Below, one piece after another: positions 53,393 through 62,137 of a stretch of 64,000 bases of DNA. The notes beneath the pieces are model-generated. The model did no database searches, was not told the origin of the DNA, and worked only from the letters and a program-made list of their open reading frames with translations. Location: the NCBI RefSeq assembly GCF_000236925.1, contig NC_016941.1, forward strand, positions 2,616,566 to 2,680,565. Reading direction: 5' to 3'. Position numbers and translations under genes: made by a program. The stretch is from Staphylococcus argenteus (lineage in GTDB: Bacteria > Bacillota > Bacilli > Staphylococcales > Staphylococcaceae). Every line of letters starts with the position of its first letter. Positions within the stretch are counted from its first letter, which is position 1.

Positions 53393-54922
53393 TTACTCGA
53401 CGCCTACTTCATTCCATGCTTCATATACTTTTTCAGCTGTTTGCTCGTCATATAAATCTTTAGCTGCTTGATATAGAGCATCTTTACAATCTTTGAAGTT
53501 TGAATTACTTGTTAAGTATTCAGTTAAAGCGCGATAATAAATTTGTTCTGATTTTGATTTCCCTATTGATTGAATTACGTTATAAGCTGCTTTATTTGGA
53601 ATTCCAGAGTTAGTGTGTACACCGCCATTATCTTTTTCAGTGTATACATAATCTTTCATATGAGATGGTTGTCCAAATTGTTCAGGATCTGACATGCTAC
53701 GTAATGCATCTCCATCTTTTCCTGGTGTATAAACATCTTCACCCATTAAGAAATCTTCATCATCTACAAAGTATCCAAAGACATCTGAAAAACTTTCGTT
53801 TAACGCTCCTGATTGATCTTTGTATTCTAAGTTCGCAGTCTCTTGTGTAACACCATGCGTTAACTCATGTGCAACTACATCATTTGCGCCTGATAAATTT
53901 GTGAAAGTACGGCCATCGCCATCACCATAAATCATTTTATCGCCAATCCATGCTGCGTTATTTCTATTATCTTGACCACCATAATTATTAACATGTGTTA
54001 GTGAAACAATTGGACTACCGTGGTTATCATATGATTCACGACCAAATGTATTTTTATAATAATCATATGTTTGTTTAGCATAATAGTTTGCATCTACACC
54101 GGCACGTTGATCATCTTTTACAAAGTTTTCATCTTCATTTGTAATTAATGTCGCTTGACCAGTTTGATCATTAAAACTGTATGCAGATAATTTACCTTGA
54201 TGCGTTAAATCTTCTAAGCTAAATCCACCTTCAATGCTATTAATATTGATATCTTTAGTGTCTCCAAGTACACCTTTACCTTTACCAGTAGCTGCTGCTT
54301 CTTTAACTAAATTTGTTTTTTCAACAACTTCACCTGTTTGAGCATCAATCTTAACTTTCCAGTGTGAAATTTCCGGACTAACTGTAATCAATTCAAGATT
54401 GTAAATATATTTATTACTGTCGCCATCAATTTCAACTTTATTTTCTTTGATAACGTCATCTTTAAGGTTTTTAGCCTTATTTTTATCAATTTTGACTGCT
54501 TTGAATGCTTTATCAACAGCTTCATCTTTAGTTATTGTTACTTTATTTGTTGGTTTTACTTTTTTCGCATCTGTATCACCATTGATTAAAACAACTTTTC
54601 CTGATTTATCTGCATGTACTTTAACTTCTTTGTCAGGTGCATGAACCCCGTCAACACTAGGTTGTAATGTGTAATGCGTGAAACCTTTATTATCTTTTTT
54701 TACATCAGTAACAGAGTAATCTTGATAATGATTTTTTACATTTTCAGATTTAGGTAATTCTTTTAAAGCTTTAACCGCGTCACTTTTTTGTGTCACTTCA
54801 AAATTAATATCAGAATTAGCCGGTTTGTTATCCTTGTCTGCTGCAACTGCTGTAGGTACTAAAGTGCTCAATAACGTTACTGCTGCCATACTTGTAAATG
54901 CATATCTTGAAAATTTCCTCAC
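53393..54922 (-). CDS. aur: Aureolysin, secreted zinc metalloprotease (M4)
   Basis: A 509-residue thermolysin-family preproenzyme. Signal peptide to about residue 27 (LVPTAVAA), FTP and PepSY propeptide domains (about 30-205), then the catalytic domain. VVAHELTHGVTQ near residue 350 holds the HExxH zinc site, with the downstream Glu in GALNESFSDVFG and the acid-base His in GGVHTNSGIPN. The start is GTG at 54922 with SD CAGGAGG 8 nt upstream. Aureolysin activates the SspA protease cascade and cleaves ClfB, encoded in the same window. Confidence 0.96.
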   Translation of the reverse strand: MRKFSRYAFTSMAAVTLLSTLVPTAVAADKDNKPANSDINFEVTQKSDAVKALKELPKSENVKNHYQDYSVTDVKKDNKGFTHYTLQPSVDGVHAPDKEVKVHADKSGKVVLINGDTDAKKVKPTNKVTITKDEAVDKAFKAVKIDKNKAKNLKDDVIKENKVEIDGDSNKYIYNLELITVSPEISHWKVKIDAQTGEVVEKTNLVKEAAATGKGKGVLGDTKDININSIEGGFSLEDLTHQGKLSAYSFNDQTGQATLITNEDENFVKDDQRAGVDANYYAKQTYDYYKNTFGRESYDNHGSPIVSLTHVNNYGGQDNRNNAAWIGDKMIYGDGDGRTFTNLSGANDVVAHELTHGVTQETANLEYKDQSGALNESFSDVFGYFVDDEDFLMGEDVYTPGKDGDALRSMSDPEQFGQPSHMKDYVYTEKDNGGVHTNSGIPNKAAYNVIQSIGKSKSEQIYYRALTEYLTSNSNFKDCKDALYQAAKDLYDEQTAEKVYEAWNEVGVE

Positions 54923-55295
54923 ATTTCATTCCTCCTGATTTTTTAAAAACAGCTTATAAATAAAATATTAATTTAATTTTTCAGAAAAGTAAACAATTAT
55001 TTCAATTTATTTCTACACTTTTTGTTTGGTGATTTTATTTATTGATTCTTTTCTTTTTTAAAACTGTTTTCTCTAATTAAATTAATTTTTAAAAGTTATA
55101 CTTAATTATATTTTAAAATTTATTAAGACTTTATTTTTGTGAAATTATTAACAATTACAAAATGGTGCAACGCATACTTAATAAGTGTTCACAATAACTT
55201 ATGTAACCACTTTAAATATATTGTATCGGATAAACATTTTTTCTTATATTAAGCGATTAAACACGATACAATATTTCTCACGCTTTCTCTTCAAA
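54923..55295. other. AT-rich region between aur and isaB
   Basis: Contains the aur leader. No gene or convincing operator was found; it is strongly A/T-rich with poly-T stretches. Confidence 0.35.
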
Positions 55296-55340
55296 TTAAA
55301 AAGACTAGAATGTACTGCTGAGGTAACATCCCAATCTTTA
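55296..55340 (-). terminator. Probable terminator of isaB
   Basis: On the minus strand AAGAT...GATGT pairs imperfectly with ACATT...AGTCTT, then TTTTT. The stem has several mismatches. Confidence 0.45.
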
Positions 55341-55355
55341 TGATAGATTTATATA

Positions 55356-55883
55356 TTATTTACTTGTTTTATAAGGTGTATGTCCAACTGTTACTTCCAC
55401 CACTCTGTTGTGATCAACGACAAACCATATGCCTAATGACTTTTTATTTGGTTGGTAGTAAAAAATACCACTATTAGAATCTTGTTTGTTATTATTTTCT
55501 TTTTGCAATGATTTACCATAAGCTTTTTGAATATCTTTTAAAGATACATCATTTTTGACGATGAATTGTAACTGTCCTGCTTCATTACCATTTGCTGAGA
55601 CCTCTTTAAAAGTTTGATCATATTTCTCTATTTTCTTTGTCGCATTAGTCTTAGCTAATTTAATACCATTAAACTTCACGTTATCATGTTTAATTGCATT
55701 AATAAAATGTTTATCCATAATAAAATTCGCATTATGTCCAATATAACCATTATACGTATAGTATGGTGTTGTTGCTGCCTGTGCCTCATGATTTACTACT
55801 GTTTCATTTCCTACGACAGTTGCTCCAATCAATGTACTAAAAGCTAATGTTGTTGCAAGACAAATTTTAGTTGTTTTATTCAT
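55356..55883 (-). CDS. isaB: Immunodominant surface antigen B
   Basis: A 175-residue secreted protein. Signal peptide to about residue 36 (ending HEAQA-AT), then a basic mature domain with [17 protein letters not shown], ending [16 protein letters not shown] recognise it as IsaB, an extracellular nucleic-acid-binding virulence factor reported to affect autophagy. The ATG at 55883 has an AGAGAG SD; the ATG at 55901 sits upstream of that SD. Monocistronic. Confidence 0.92.
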   Translation of the reverse strand: MNKTTKICLATTLAFSTLIGATVVGNETVVNHEAQAATTPYYTYNGYIGHNANFIMDKHFINAIKHDNVKFNGIKLAKTNATKKIEKYDQTFKEVSANGNEAGQLQFIVKNDVSLKDIQKAYGKSLQKENNNKQDSNSGIFYYQPNKKSLGIWFVVDHNRVVEVTVGHTPYKTSK

Positions 55884-56138
55884 ATTATCTCTCTTTTCCA
55901 TGAAAATTTTTCATTTCTCTTACCTTAATTATAACTTGCTTGTTAAATAAAATACTATTAATTATATTTATAAATACATAACAGTTTTGTTATACTTATT
56001 TGAAGCATATCAAAATTGCCAAAAATATTAATGTCGTTTGCATTGTAACTTTAAAGTGTACAACGATAACAAATTATCATTAACATGTTTTTTAAATTTC
56101 TTGAATTAACAATTTACATTAAAACGGAGGCGTTATAT

Positions 56139-56588
56139 TTGAAAAAGTTTCTTATATCAATCGTAATTATCATATTAATTGCAGCATTAGGATTCGCCAT
56201 TTATACAGCAGTAAATCATTCTACTTCATCTCATAAAAATGACGCGCAAGATAATAAAACAACACATCAAAAGAAAGACTCTGAATCAACAGATCAAAAT
56301 AATGCAAATACAGAAAAATCAAACACAAATCAAAATGATAGTAATAGCAATACTGGTAATCAACAGTCTCCACAATCAAATGGACAAAATAATCAAGCAA
56401 CAGTACCATCAAATATTGCACCTGTCCAACCTAACAAGTCATCATCAAATAGCAATGACTCACACAGTGGTAGTAATCAATCAACAACGAATGGGCAAAA
56501 TAACAAACAACAAAGTACACCTAATGAGTCAAACAATACCAATCAATCTAACAAACAAGCACCTCAAACGCAGTCTTCCAAAAATTAA
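56139..56588 (+). CDS. Membrane-tethered Gln/Asn/Ser-rich protein of unknown function
   Basis: A 149-residue protein starting at TTG 56139 with SD CGGAGG 8 nt upstream. Residues 2-25 are a hydrophobic anchor (KKFLISIVIIILIAALGFAI). The remainder is low-complexity Gln, Asn, Ser, Thr and Lys without Cys, probably disordered and outside the membrane. There is no LPXTG or lipobox. Conserved hypotheticals of this kind follow isaB in S. aureus. Function unknown. Confidence 0.75.
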   Translation: MKKFLISIVIIILIAALGFAIYTAVNHSTSSHKNDAQDNKTTHQKKDSESTDQNNANTEKSNTNQNDSNSNTGNQQSPQSNGQNNQATVPSNIAPVQPNKSSSNSNDSHSGSNQSTTNGQNNKQQSTPNESNNTNQSNKQAPQTQSSKN

Positions 56589-56609
56589 ATACTTGCATAA
56601 CAATTCTTC

Positions 56610-56795
56610 AAGGCAGTGGGATGGAAATGATAAAGGGAGAAATGATAAAGAGCCACTAATGATTTATTATGTAGTGGTTCTTACACATTAGCCACAGCTA
56701 ATGTGTACTTAAAAATAGGAATACATGAGTAAAACTCATGCATAAGAAATACTAATTTCTATAGAAAAAGTATTTCTTTATGTCGGGGCCCCGCA
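56610..56795. repeat. Tandem hairpin array ending in a GC palindrome
   Basis: After a GTGGGATGGAAATGATA sequence related to the repeat at 18180, four hairpins follow in series: AGCCACTA/TAGTGGTT (56651-56679), ACACATTAGC/GCTAATGTGT (56683-56706), CATGAGT/ACTCATG (56724-56740) and AAGAAATACT/AGTATTTCTT (56744-56778). Then comes CGGGGCCCCG (56784-56793). The GGGGCCCC core resembles S. aureus STAR-type intergenic repeats. The rest of 56589-57111 is AT-rich with no credible gene. Confidence 0.6.
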
Positions 56796-57111
56796 ATTTC
56801 TTCCAATATAACATTGTAGTTCTTAGAACTTTTTGAACTGAAATGCTCTTTTCAAAGTAGTTATTGTAAAAATAAAATCTTTGAAGGGAGTTTTATTTAT
56901 GCCAAAATGCACATTTTAAATTTATGCGTCTAATTAAATAGGTTTTTGAGTATGACTTCTAATATTTCAATGATATGAAAAACGCATTGATTTTTTAATA
57001 TAAATCCAAACCCGCAACCTTTCATTCCTTCTAAAATATTATTTAAAAAGTTCAGATTAATGTCATTGACGGACATGTGTTGTCTCATGTTTAATAAAAT
57101 TAATGCCTTTT

Positions 57112-57125
57112 TATAAGCGCTTACA
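57112..57125 (+). promoter_or_regulatory. cre-like site upstream of the PTS regulator
   Basis: TATAAGCGCTTACA; its complement TGTAAGCGCTTATA matches the CcpA cre pattern TGNAARCGNWWWCA with one difference. It lies 35 bp before the regulator start, where CcpA would repress. Confidence 0.55.
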
Positions 57126-57159
57126 TAATTCATTCTAGAAAAGAGGTGCCACGAGAAAA

Positions 57160-59034
57160 ATGTTAGATAGACAAATGCAAATAATTCATCTTTTCATTAA
57201 AAATTCGATGAAAACTTTGAGCTCTGATGAAATTTCTGAGTTTATTAATGTCTCAAATAGAACAGTTCGAAATGACATCCATGTAATCAACAGTAATTTC
57301 ATGGATAATATCATCATAAGTGTTAAATCTAAAGGTTATTTACTAAACACAACCCATTATACTTTAGACGCCATTAATGAACGCTACAACCACATTCAAT
57401 CTTATAAAGAAAAAATTATGCTGTCTATGGCGTATCAATTACTTATGCACAATAGAACACATACGATACAGCAACTTGAACAAGACTACCTTCTGTCTAA
57501 AACTGTACTTAATGACTATTTCGTAAGAATACAGCAATGGTGTCAAAAATTTAATATAGATTTAGCCATTAAGAAAAAACAAGGTATTATTGTCAATGGA
57601 AGCAACAACGATATAACAAATGCCATTATCCATTTAAATCAATTATCAACTGGGCATGGACACGTTGAAGATTTAATTTTAGGTGAATTACCTGAAGCCC
57701 ATCAACGTATGATTGCACATATCATACAAGAAACACTTGAACAATTTGGCATTGAAACCTCAGAAATTCAGATAAGACAACTGTTGATTCATCTCATTTT
57801 AATTATTAAGCGTCAACAACAATTAAATGAAATAGACAGTCTAAATCATGAATCAACATTAATCGCGCAATCTTGTATTAAACAAATCAATAATCGATTA
57901 GGTTATAACTTAAGTTCGCAAATAACAAATATGTTTTCCTTCTTTATTGGTTACCATTTTAATAAACTTGATTTAGGTATCGAACGTATTTTTATACAAA
58001 GTTATATCGATCGTTTAATCGAGCTTATGCAAAAAAGGATTCATGTACCCTTTAGCGATGATACGATATTACAACAAAATTTATACGACCACTTTAGCAA
58101 AGCATACTTACGCATTACACAAAACATTTATTTAAATAATCCTTTAGTTACTGAAATTAAGAAGCTTTATCCATATGTATTCAATACGCTTTTTGAAGCA
58201 ATAAATAAATTAAACAGTAACACCGATATTGAAATGAATGAAGACGAAATTGCCTTTTTAACAATCCATTTTCAAGCGGCCATTGAACGTCGCACTAAAG
58301 CCCAATTGAATGCTGTAATTGTTTGTTACTATGGTTTAGGCGTATCGAATTTTTTAGAAACTAAAATTAATAAATTAACAGATGAACTAACTGTAATTAA
58401 TACGATTAGATTAGAAAACATATCAAATCATCATTTTGAAAATGTAGACTTGTTAATTACAACTCATGATATACCGAGACATATATTAAATATGCTTCCA
58501 ACACATATTATAACTATTAAGGTGTCTCCATTATTTTCTGAAGATGATCATCACAAAATTATGCATTTGGTTAAGCAAAAACAAAATCCGATTCAATCAC
58601 AACATCATATGTCTGCTGTCAATTTCCTTGTAGTGAATACGACTCAATCGTTGCAACATACAGTACAGATTTTCGAGGAAGCGCACAAAATATTACAAGC
58701 ACACCATGCCATTACAGATGGTTATATCGAGACCGCCTTAGAACGTGAAAAATCATCATCGACTTATATTGGTAATTATATGGCAATACCTCATGGAGAC
58801 CCTGAAAAAGTATTACAATCACATGTCCTTATTTTTCGTACAAAAGATGTCTTCCCTTGGCGACAACACGACGTTAAACTTATCTTTTTCTTAGCTATTT
58901 CACCAAAAGATAATGACTTTACCAAACAAATGATGCAATTAATTGCTAGCTTTGATGAAGATATTGTTAACCATTTATGTAGTTTAGATGATTTCAAGTT
59001 AAAGCAGCAACTATTACAATACATGCAAGAATAG
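57160..59034 (+). CDS. BglG/MtlR-type PRD transcriptional activator with PTS domains
   Basis: A 624-residue multidomain regulator. The N-terminal HTH (LSSDEISEFINVSNRTVRND) is followed by an Mga-like second HTH, two PRDs (about 170-380), an EIIB-like domain with Cys389 in IVCYYGLGVSNF, and an EIIA-fructose-like domain with His545 in YMAIPHGDPE. Phosphorylation of these sites by HPr and the cognate EII sets activity. It precedes the PTS permease by 76 bp. The SD (AGGTG) is 11 nt from the ATG, an unusually long gap. Confidence 0.9.
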   Translation: MLDRQMQIIHLFIKNSMKTLSSDEISEFINVSNRTVRNDIHVINSNFMDNIIISVKSKGYLLNTTHYTLDAINERYNHIQSYKEKIMLSMAYQLLMHNRTHTIQQLEQDYLLSKTVLNDYFVRIQQWCQKFNIDLAIKKKQGIIVNGSNNDITNAIIHLNQLSTGHGHVEDLILGELPEAHQRMIAHIIQETLEQFGIETSEIQIRQLLIHLILIIKRQQQLNEIDSLNHESTLIAQSCIKQINNRLGYNLSSQITNMFSFFIGYHFNKLDLGIERIFIQSYIDRLIELMQKRIHVPFSDDTILQQNLYDHFSKAYLRITQNIYLNNPLVTEIKKLYPYVFNTLFEAINKLNSNTDIEMNEDEIAFLTIHFQAAIERRTKAQLNAVIVCYYGLGVSNFLETKINKLTDELTVINTIRLENISNHHFENVDLLITTHDIPRHILNMLPTHIITIKVSPLFSEDDHHKIMHLVKQKQNPIQSQHHMSAVNFLVVNTTQSLQHTVQIFEEAHKILQAHHAITDGYIETALEREKSSSTYIGNYMAIPHGDPEKVLQSHVLIFRTKDVFPWRQHDVKLIFFLAISPKDNDFTKQMMQLIASFDEDIVNHLCSLDDFKLKQQLLQYMQE

Positions 59035-59110
59035 TTGCCACTAGTAACGGCAATTATTCTTTTTTTAAATGAAAAGAATGTGCTTACAATAAAAACAAGG
59101 AGATGATTTT

Positions 59111-61072
59111 ATGAAAATTGTAGCTATTACCTCATGTCCAAATGGCATTGCACATACATATATGGCTCAAGAAAAACTTGAGCAAGCTGCTAAAGAATTG
59201 GGCGTGGATATTAAAGTCGAAACACAAGGTGGTGTTGGTGCTGAAAATATTTTAACCACTAAAGATATTGAAGAAGCAGACGGTGTCATTATTGCGGCTG
59301 ATAAACAAGTTGACTTATCTAGATTTGTTGGTAAACGTTTAATTAATGAAAATGTTCGCGAAGGAATTCATAATCCTCAAAAATTGATTCAACGTATCAT
59401 TAATCAAGATGCCACTATTTATCAATCAGATACCAATGATGATAATGGTAGACCAACCTACAGTGGTAAGTCTAAAAACGGTATGCAAATGTTCTACCAG
59501 CATTTAATGAACGGCGTCTCATTTATGGTTCCGTTTATCGTTGTAGGTGGTCTCTTAATAGCCATCGCACTTACACTTGGCGGTCAAACAACTTCAAAAG
59601 GGTTAGTTATTCCTGATGATTCATTTTGGAAATCTATTGAAAATATCGGTAGTTTAGCATTTAAATTTATGGTACCAATACTAGCTGGATATATCGCTGT
59701 AAGTATTGCTGATAAACCTGGTCTTGTACCTGGTATGATCGGTGGCGCTATTGCTGCAGATGGTAGCTTTTATGGCAGTGATGCAGGTGCTGGTTTTTTA
59801 GGTGGTATTGTGGCTGGTTTCTTAGCAGGGTATATTGCAAAATGGATCAAAAATATTAAGGTCCCAAAAGCGATGGCACCGATTATGCCCATTATCATAA
59901 TTCCAATTATTTCTTCTGTCATCGTAGGATTAATTTTTATCTTTTTAATTGGCGCCCCAATTTCGAATATTTTCGAAGCACTAACAACTTGGTTAAAAGG
60001 TATGCAAGGCGCTAATATTATTATACTTGCCTTAATAATAGGTGCGATGATTGCTTTTGATATGGGTGGACCGGTGAATAAGGTGGCATTCTTATTTGGC
60101 TCAGCACTCATTGCAGAAGGTAATTATGCCGTTATGGGTATGGTTGCGGTTTCTGTTTGTACACCTCCTATCGGTCTTGGATTAGCAACATTCGTGCAAA
60201 AATATAAATTTAATCATTCTGAAAGAGAAATGGGTAAAGCATCTTTCACAATGGGGCTTTTTGGTATTACTGAAGGAGCCATTCCTTTTGCGGCGCAAGA
60301 CCCACTGCGTATTATACCTGCCAATATGATTGGCGCTATGATTGCATCAGTTATTGCTGCACTTGGCGGCGTAGGAGATAGAGTTGCACATGGTGGTCCA
60401 ATCGTTGCTGTATTAGGTGGCATTGATCATATACTGTGGTTTGTCTTAGCAGTTATCATAGGTAGTCTTGTTACAATGTTTACTGTGTTATTATTAAAAC
60501 GTAATACCCCTGTTTTAGCAGTTGATGAACCGGCACAGCATACACAACTGCATGATACTGATGTACTTTCAAATGAAAATCATCAAGGTTCTTCTGAAAA
60601 CACGACATCTCATTTACATCATGATGCCACAGCACATCTATTTGATCAGCATACAATCGTTATGACTGACCAAGAAATGTCTAGAGACGACGCAATCGAT
60701 ATGTTAATCCATCAACTTAAAGTGTGTCGTTATGTTGAGCATACTTCACATTTAAAAAATGCGGTTTTAGAACGTGAAATGGAATCCACGACAGCTATTG
60801 GCATGAATGTAGCAATTCCTCATGCAAAATCTGATGTTGTCAAACAACCTATTGTAGCTGTAATGAAAAATAATCATGGTGTTCAATGGGAAAGTCTAGA
60901 TGGCAGTCTACCAGAGTTAATATTTTTAATAGCAGTGCCAAATAACAGTCAAGATACACATCTAAAAATTCTTCAACGATTATCTAGAGCGCTGATGAAT
61001 GATGCGACACGCCAATCACTCATTGAAGCAAACAGCACTACTGAAATATATAATTTATTAATGAAAATATAG
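59111..61072 (+). CDS. fruA: Fructose-family PTS permease, EIIB-EIIC-EIIA fusion
   Basis: A 653-residue sugar transporter-kinase. EIIB occupies about 1-100 with phospho-Cys9 in ITSCPNGIAHTYMAQ. EIIC spans about 125-465 with 8-9 helices, including GGPVNKVAFLFG and FGITEGAIPFAA. A His-rich linker (HHDATAHLFDQH) leads to EIIA with His571 in VAIPHAKSD. Order B-C-A matches the fructose/mannitol class including FrwBC/MngA. With manA 13 bp downstream, the sugar more likely enters as a mannose-type phosphate than fructose-1-phosphate (inference). No phosphofructokinase is present. Confidence 0.9.
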   Translation: MKIVAITSCPNGIAHTYMAQEKLEQAAKELGVDIKVETQGGVGAENILTTKDIEEADGVIIAADKQVDLSRFVGKRLINENVREGIHNPQKLIQRIINQDATIYQSDTNDDNGRPTYSGKSKNGMQMFYQHLMNGVSFMVPFIVVGGLLIAIALTLGGQTTSKGLVIPDDSFWKSIENIGSLAFKFMVPILAGYIAVSIADKPGLVPGMIGGAIAADGSFYGSDAGAGFLGGIVAGFLAGYIAKWIKNIKVPKAMAPIMPIIIIPIISSVIVGLIFIFLIGAPISNIFEALTTWLKGMQGANIIILALIIGAMIAFDMGGPVNKVAFLFGSALIAEGNYAVMGMVAVSVCTPPIGLGLATFVQKYKFNHSEREMGKASFTMGLFGITEGAIPFAAQDPLRIIPANMIGAMIASVIAALGGVGDRVAHGGPIVAVLGGIDHILWFVLAVIIGSLVTMFTVLLLKRNTPVLAVDEPAQHTQLHDTDVLSNENHQGSSENTTSHLHHDATAHLFDQHTIVMTDQEMSRDDAIDMLIHQLKVCRYVEHTSHLKNAVLEREMESTTAIGMNVAIPHAKSDVVKQPIVAVMKNNHGVQWESLDGSLPELIFLIAVPNNSQDTHLKILQRLSRALMNDATRQSLIEANSTTEIYNLLMKI

Positions 61073-61085
61073 AGGAGTTATAGCT

Positions 61086-62024
61086 ATGGCTTTATTTTTA
61101 CAACCCGTTTTTAAAGACAGAATTTGGGGTGGTCATGCGTTAAAATCTTTTAACTATGATATTCCTAATAATACTACTGGTGAATGCTGGGCAATCTCTG
61201 CTCATCCAAATGGGCCTAACACAATAATGAATGGTCCTTATCAAGGTATGACGCTTGATCAACTTTGGATGCAACATCGTGAGTTGTTCAACAATGATTC
61301 ACGAGAAAGCTTTCCATTATTAACTAAAGTGTTAGATGCTAATGATAAATTATCGGTACAAGTTCATCCAGATGATGATTATGCTTTAAAACATGAAGGT
61401 GAACTCGGTAAAACAGAATGTTGGTACATTTTAGATGCAGTTCCTGACGCTGAGATTATATACGGTGTTCATGCACAAACTAAAGATGAGCTGATTGAGA
61501 TGATTGATAACCATGAATTTGATCGTCTTTTCAAACGAATTCCTGTCAAACCCGGTGACTTTTATTATGTTCCTGCAGGTACTGTTCATGCTATCGGATC
61601 AGGTATTTTAATATTAGAAACACAACAGTCATCTGATACAACGTATCGCATTTACGACTATGACCGACGTGATCAAAATGGCCAGTTACGTGATTTACAT
61701 TTGGAACAAAGTAAAAATGTCATTCAATTAGACAATCATAATCCAAATACTACACCGATAACAACTAAATTTGAGACACATAGCGTAACACGTTTTGTAG
61801 ATAACAACTTTTTTGCAGTTTATAAATGGAATATTCATGGTCTATTAAACTTCACTAAACCATATCCGTATTGTTTAGTTACAATTATTGAAGGCACTGG
61901 AACATTAACTATTGACGAATCTCATTTTGATATTCAAAAAGGTACCAGCTTTATTTTAACGACTGAAGATACAAATGTTCACTTGAACGGTGAAATGAGT
62001 GCCATTATTAGCCATCCAAGCTAA
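61086..62024 (+). CDS. manA: Mannose-6-phosphate isomerase, class I
   Basis: A 312-residue zinc-dependent cupin enzyme interconverting mannose-6-phosphate and fructose-6-phosphate. KDRIWGGHALKSF at the start, the metal ligands in SVQVHPDDDYA and GKTECWYIL, and the PAGTVHAIGSGILILE segment are conserved. SD GAGGAG precedes the ATG. It is the last gene of the PTS operon, so the imported sugar phosphate can enter glycolysis directly. Confidence 0.94.
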   Translation: MALFLQPVFKDRIWGGHALKSFNYDIPNNTTGECWAISAHPNGPNTIMNGPYQGMTLDQLWMQHRELFNNDSRESFPLLTKVLDANDKLSVQVHPDDDYALKHEGELGKTECWYILDAVPDAEIIYGVHAQTKDELIEMIDNHEFDRLFKRIPVKPGDFYYVPAGTVHAIGSGILILETQQSSDTTYRIYDYDRRDQNGQLRDLHLEQSKNVIQLDNHNPNTTPITTKFETHSVTRFVDNNFFAVYKWNIHGLLNFTKPYPYCLVTIIEGTGTLTIDESHFDIQKGTSFILTTEDTNVHLNGEMSAIISHPS

Positions 62025-62088
62025 AGTTGTTATTATTAGATTTACTATGTTTACGAAGAGTCAAACATTGTCTATTTTGTTTTATAAA

Positions 62089-62131
62089 AAAATCCACACA
62101 TTAAGGTGAAATAACCCTAACGTGTGGATTT
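62089..62131. terminator. Bidirectional terminator after manA
   Basis: AAATCCACAC-ATTA-GG and CC-TAAC-GTGTGGATTT arms with one mismatch. A-run and T-run flank both sides, serving manA and the convergent membrane-protein gene. Confidence 0.9.
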
Positions 62132-62137
62132 TATATT

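Noticed and set aside
56930..57133. 67-codon minus-strand frame before the PTS regulator
   Set aside because: No SD (a pyrimidine run precedes the ATG) and it overlaps the likely promoter and cre site of the regulator.
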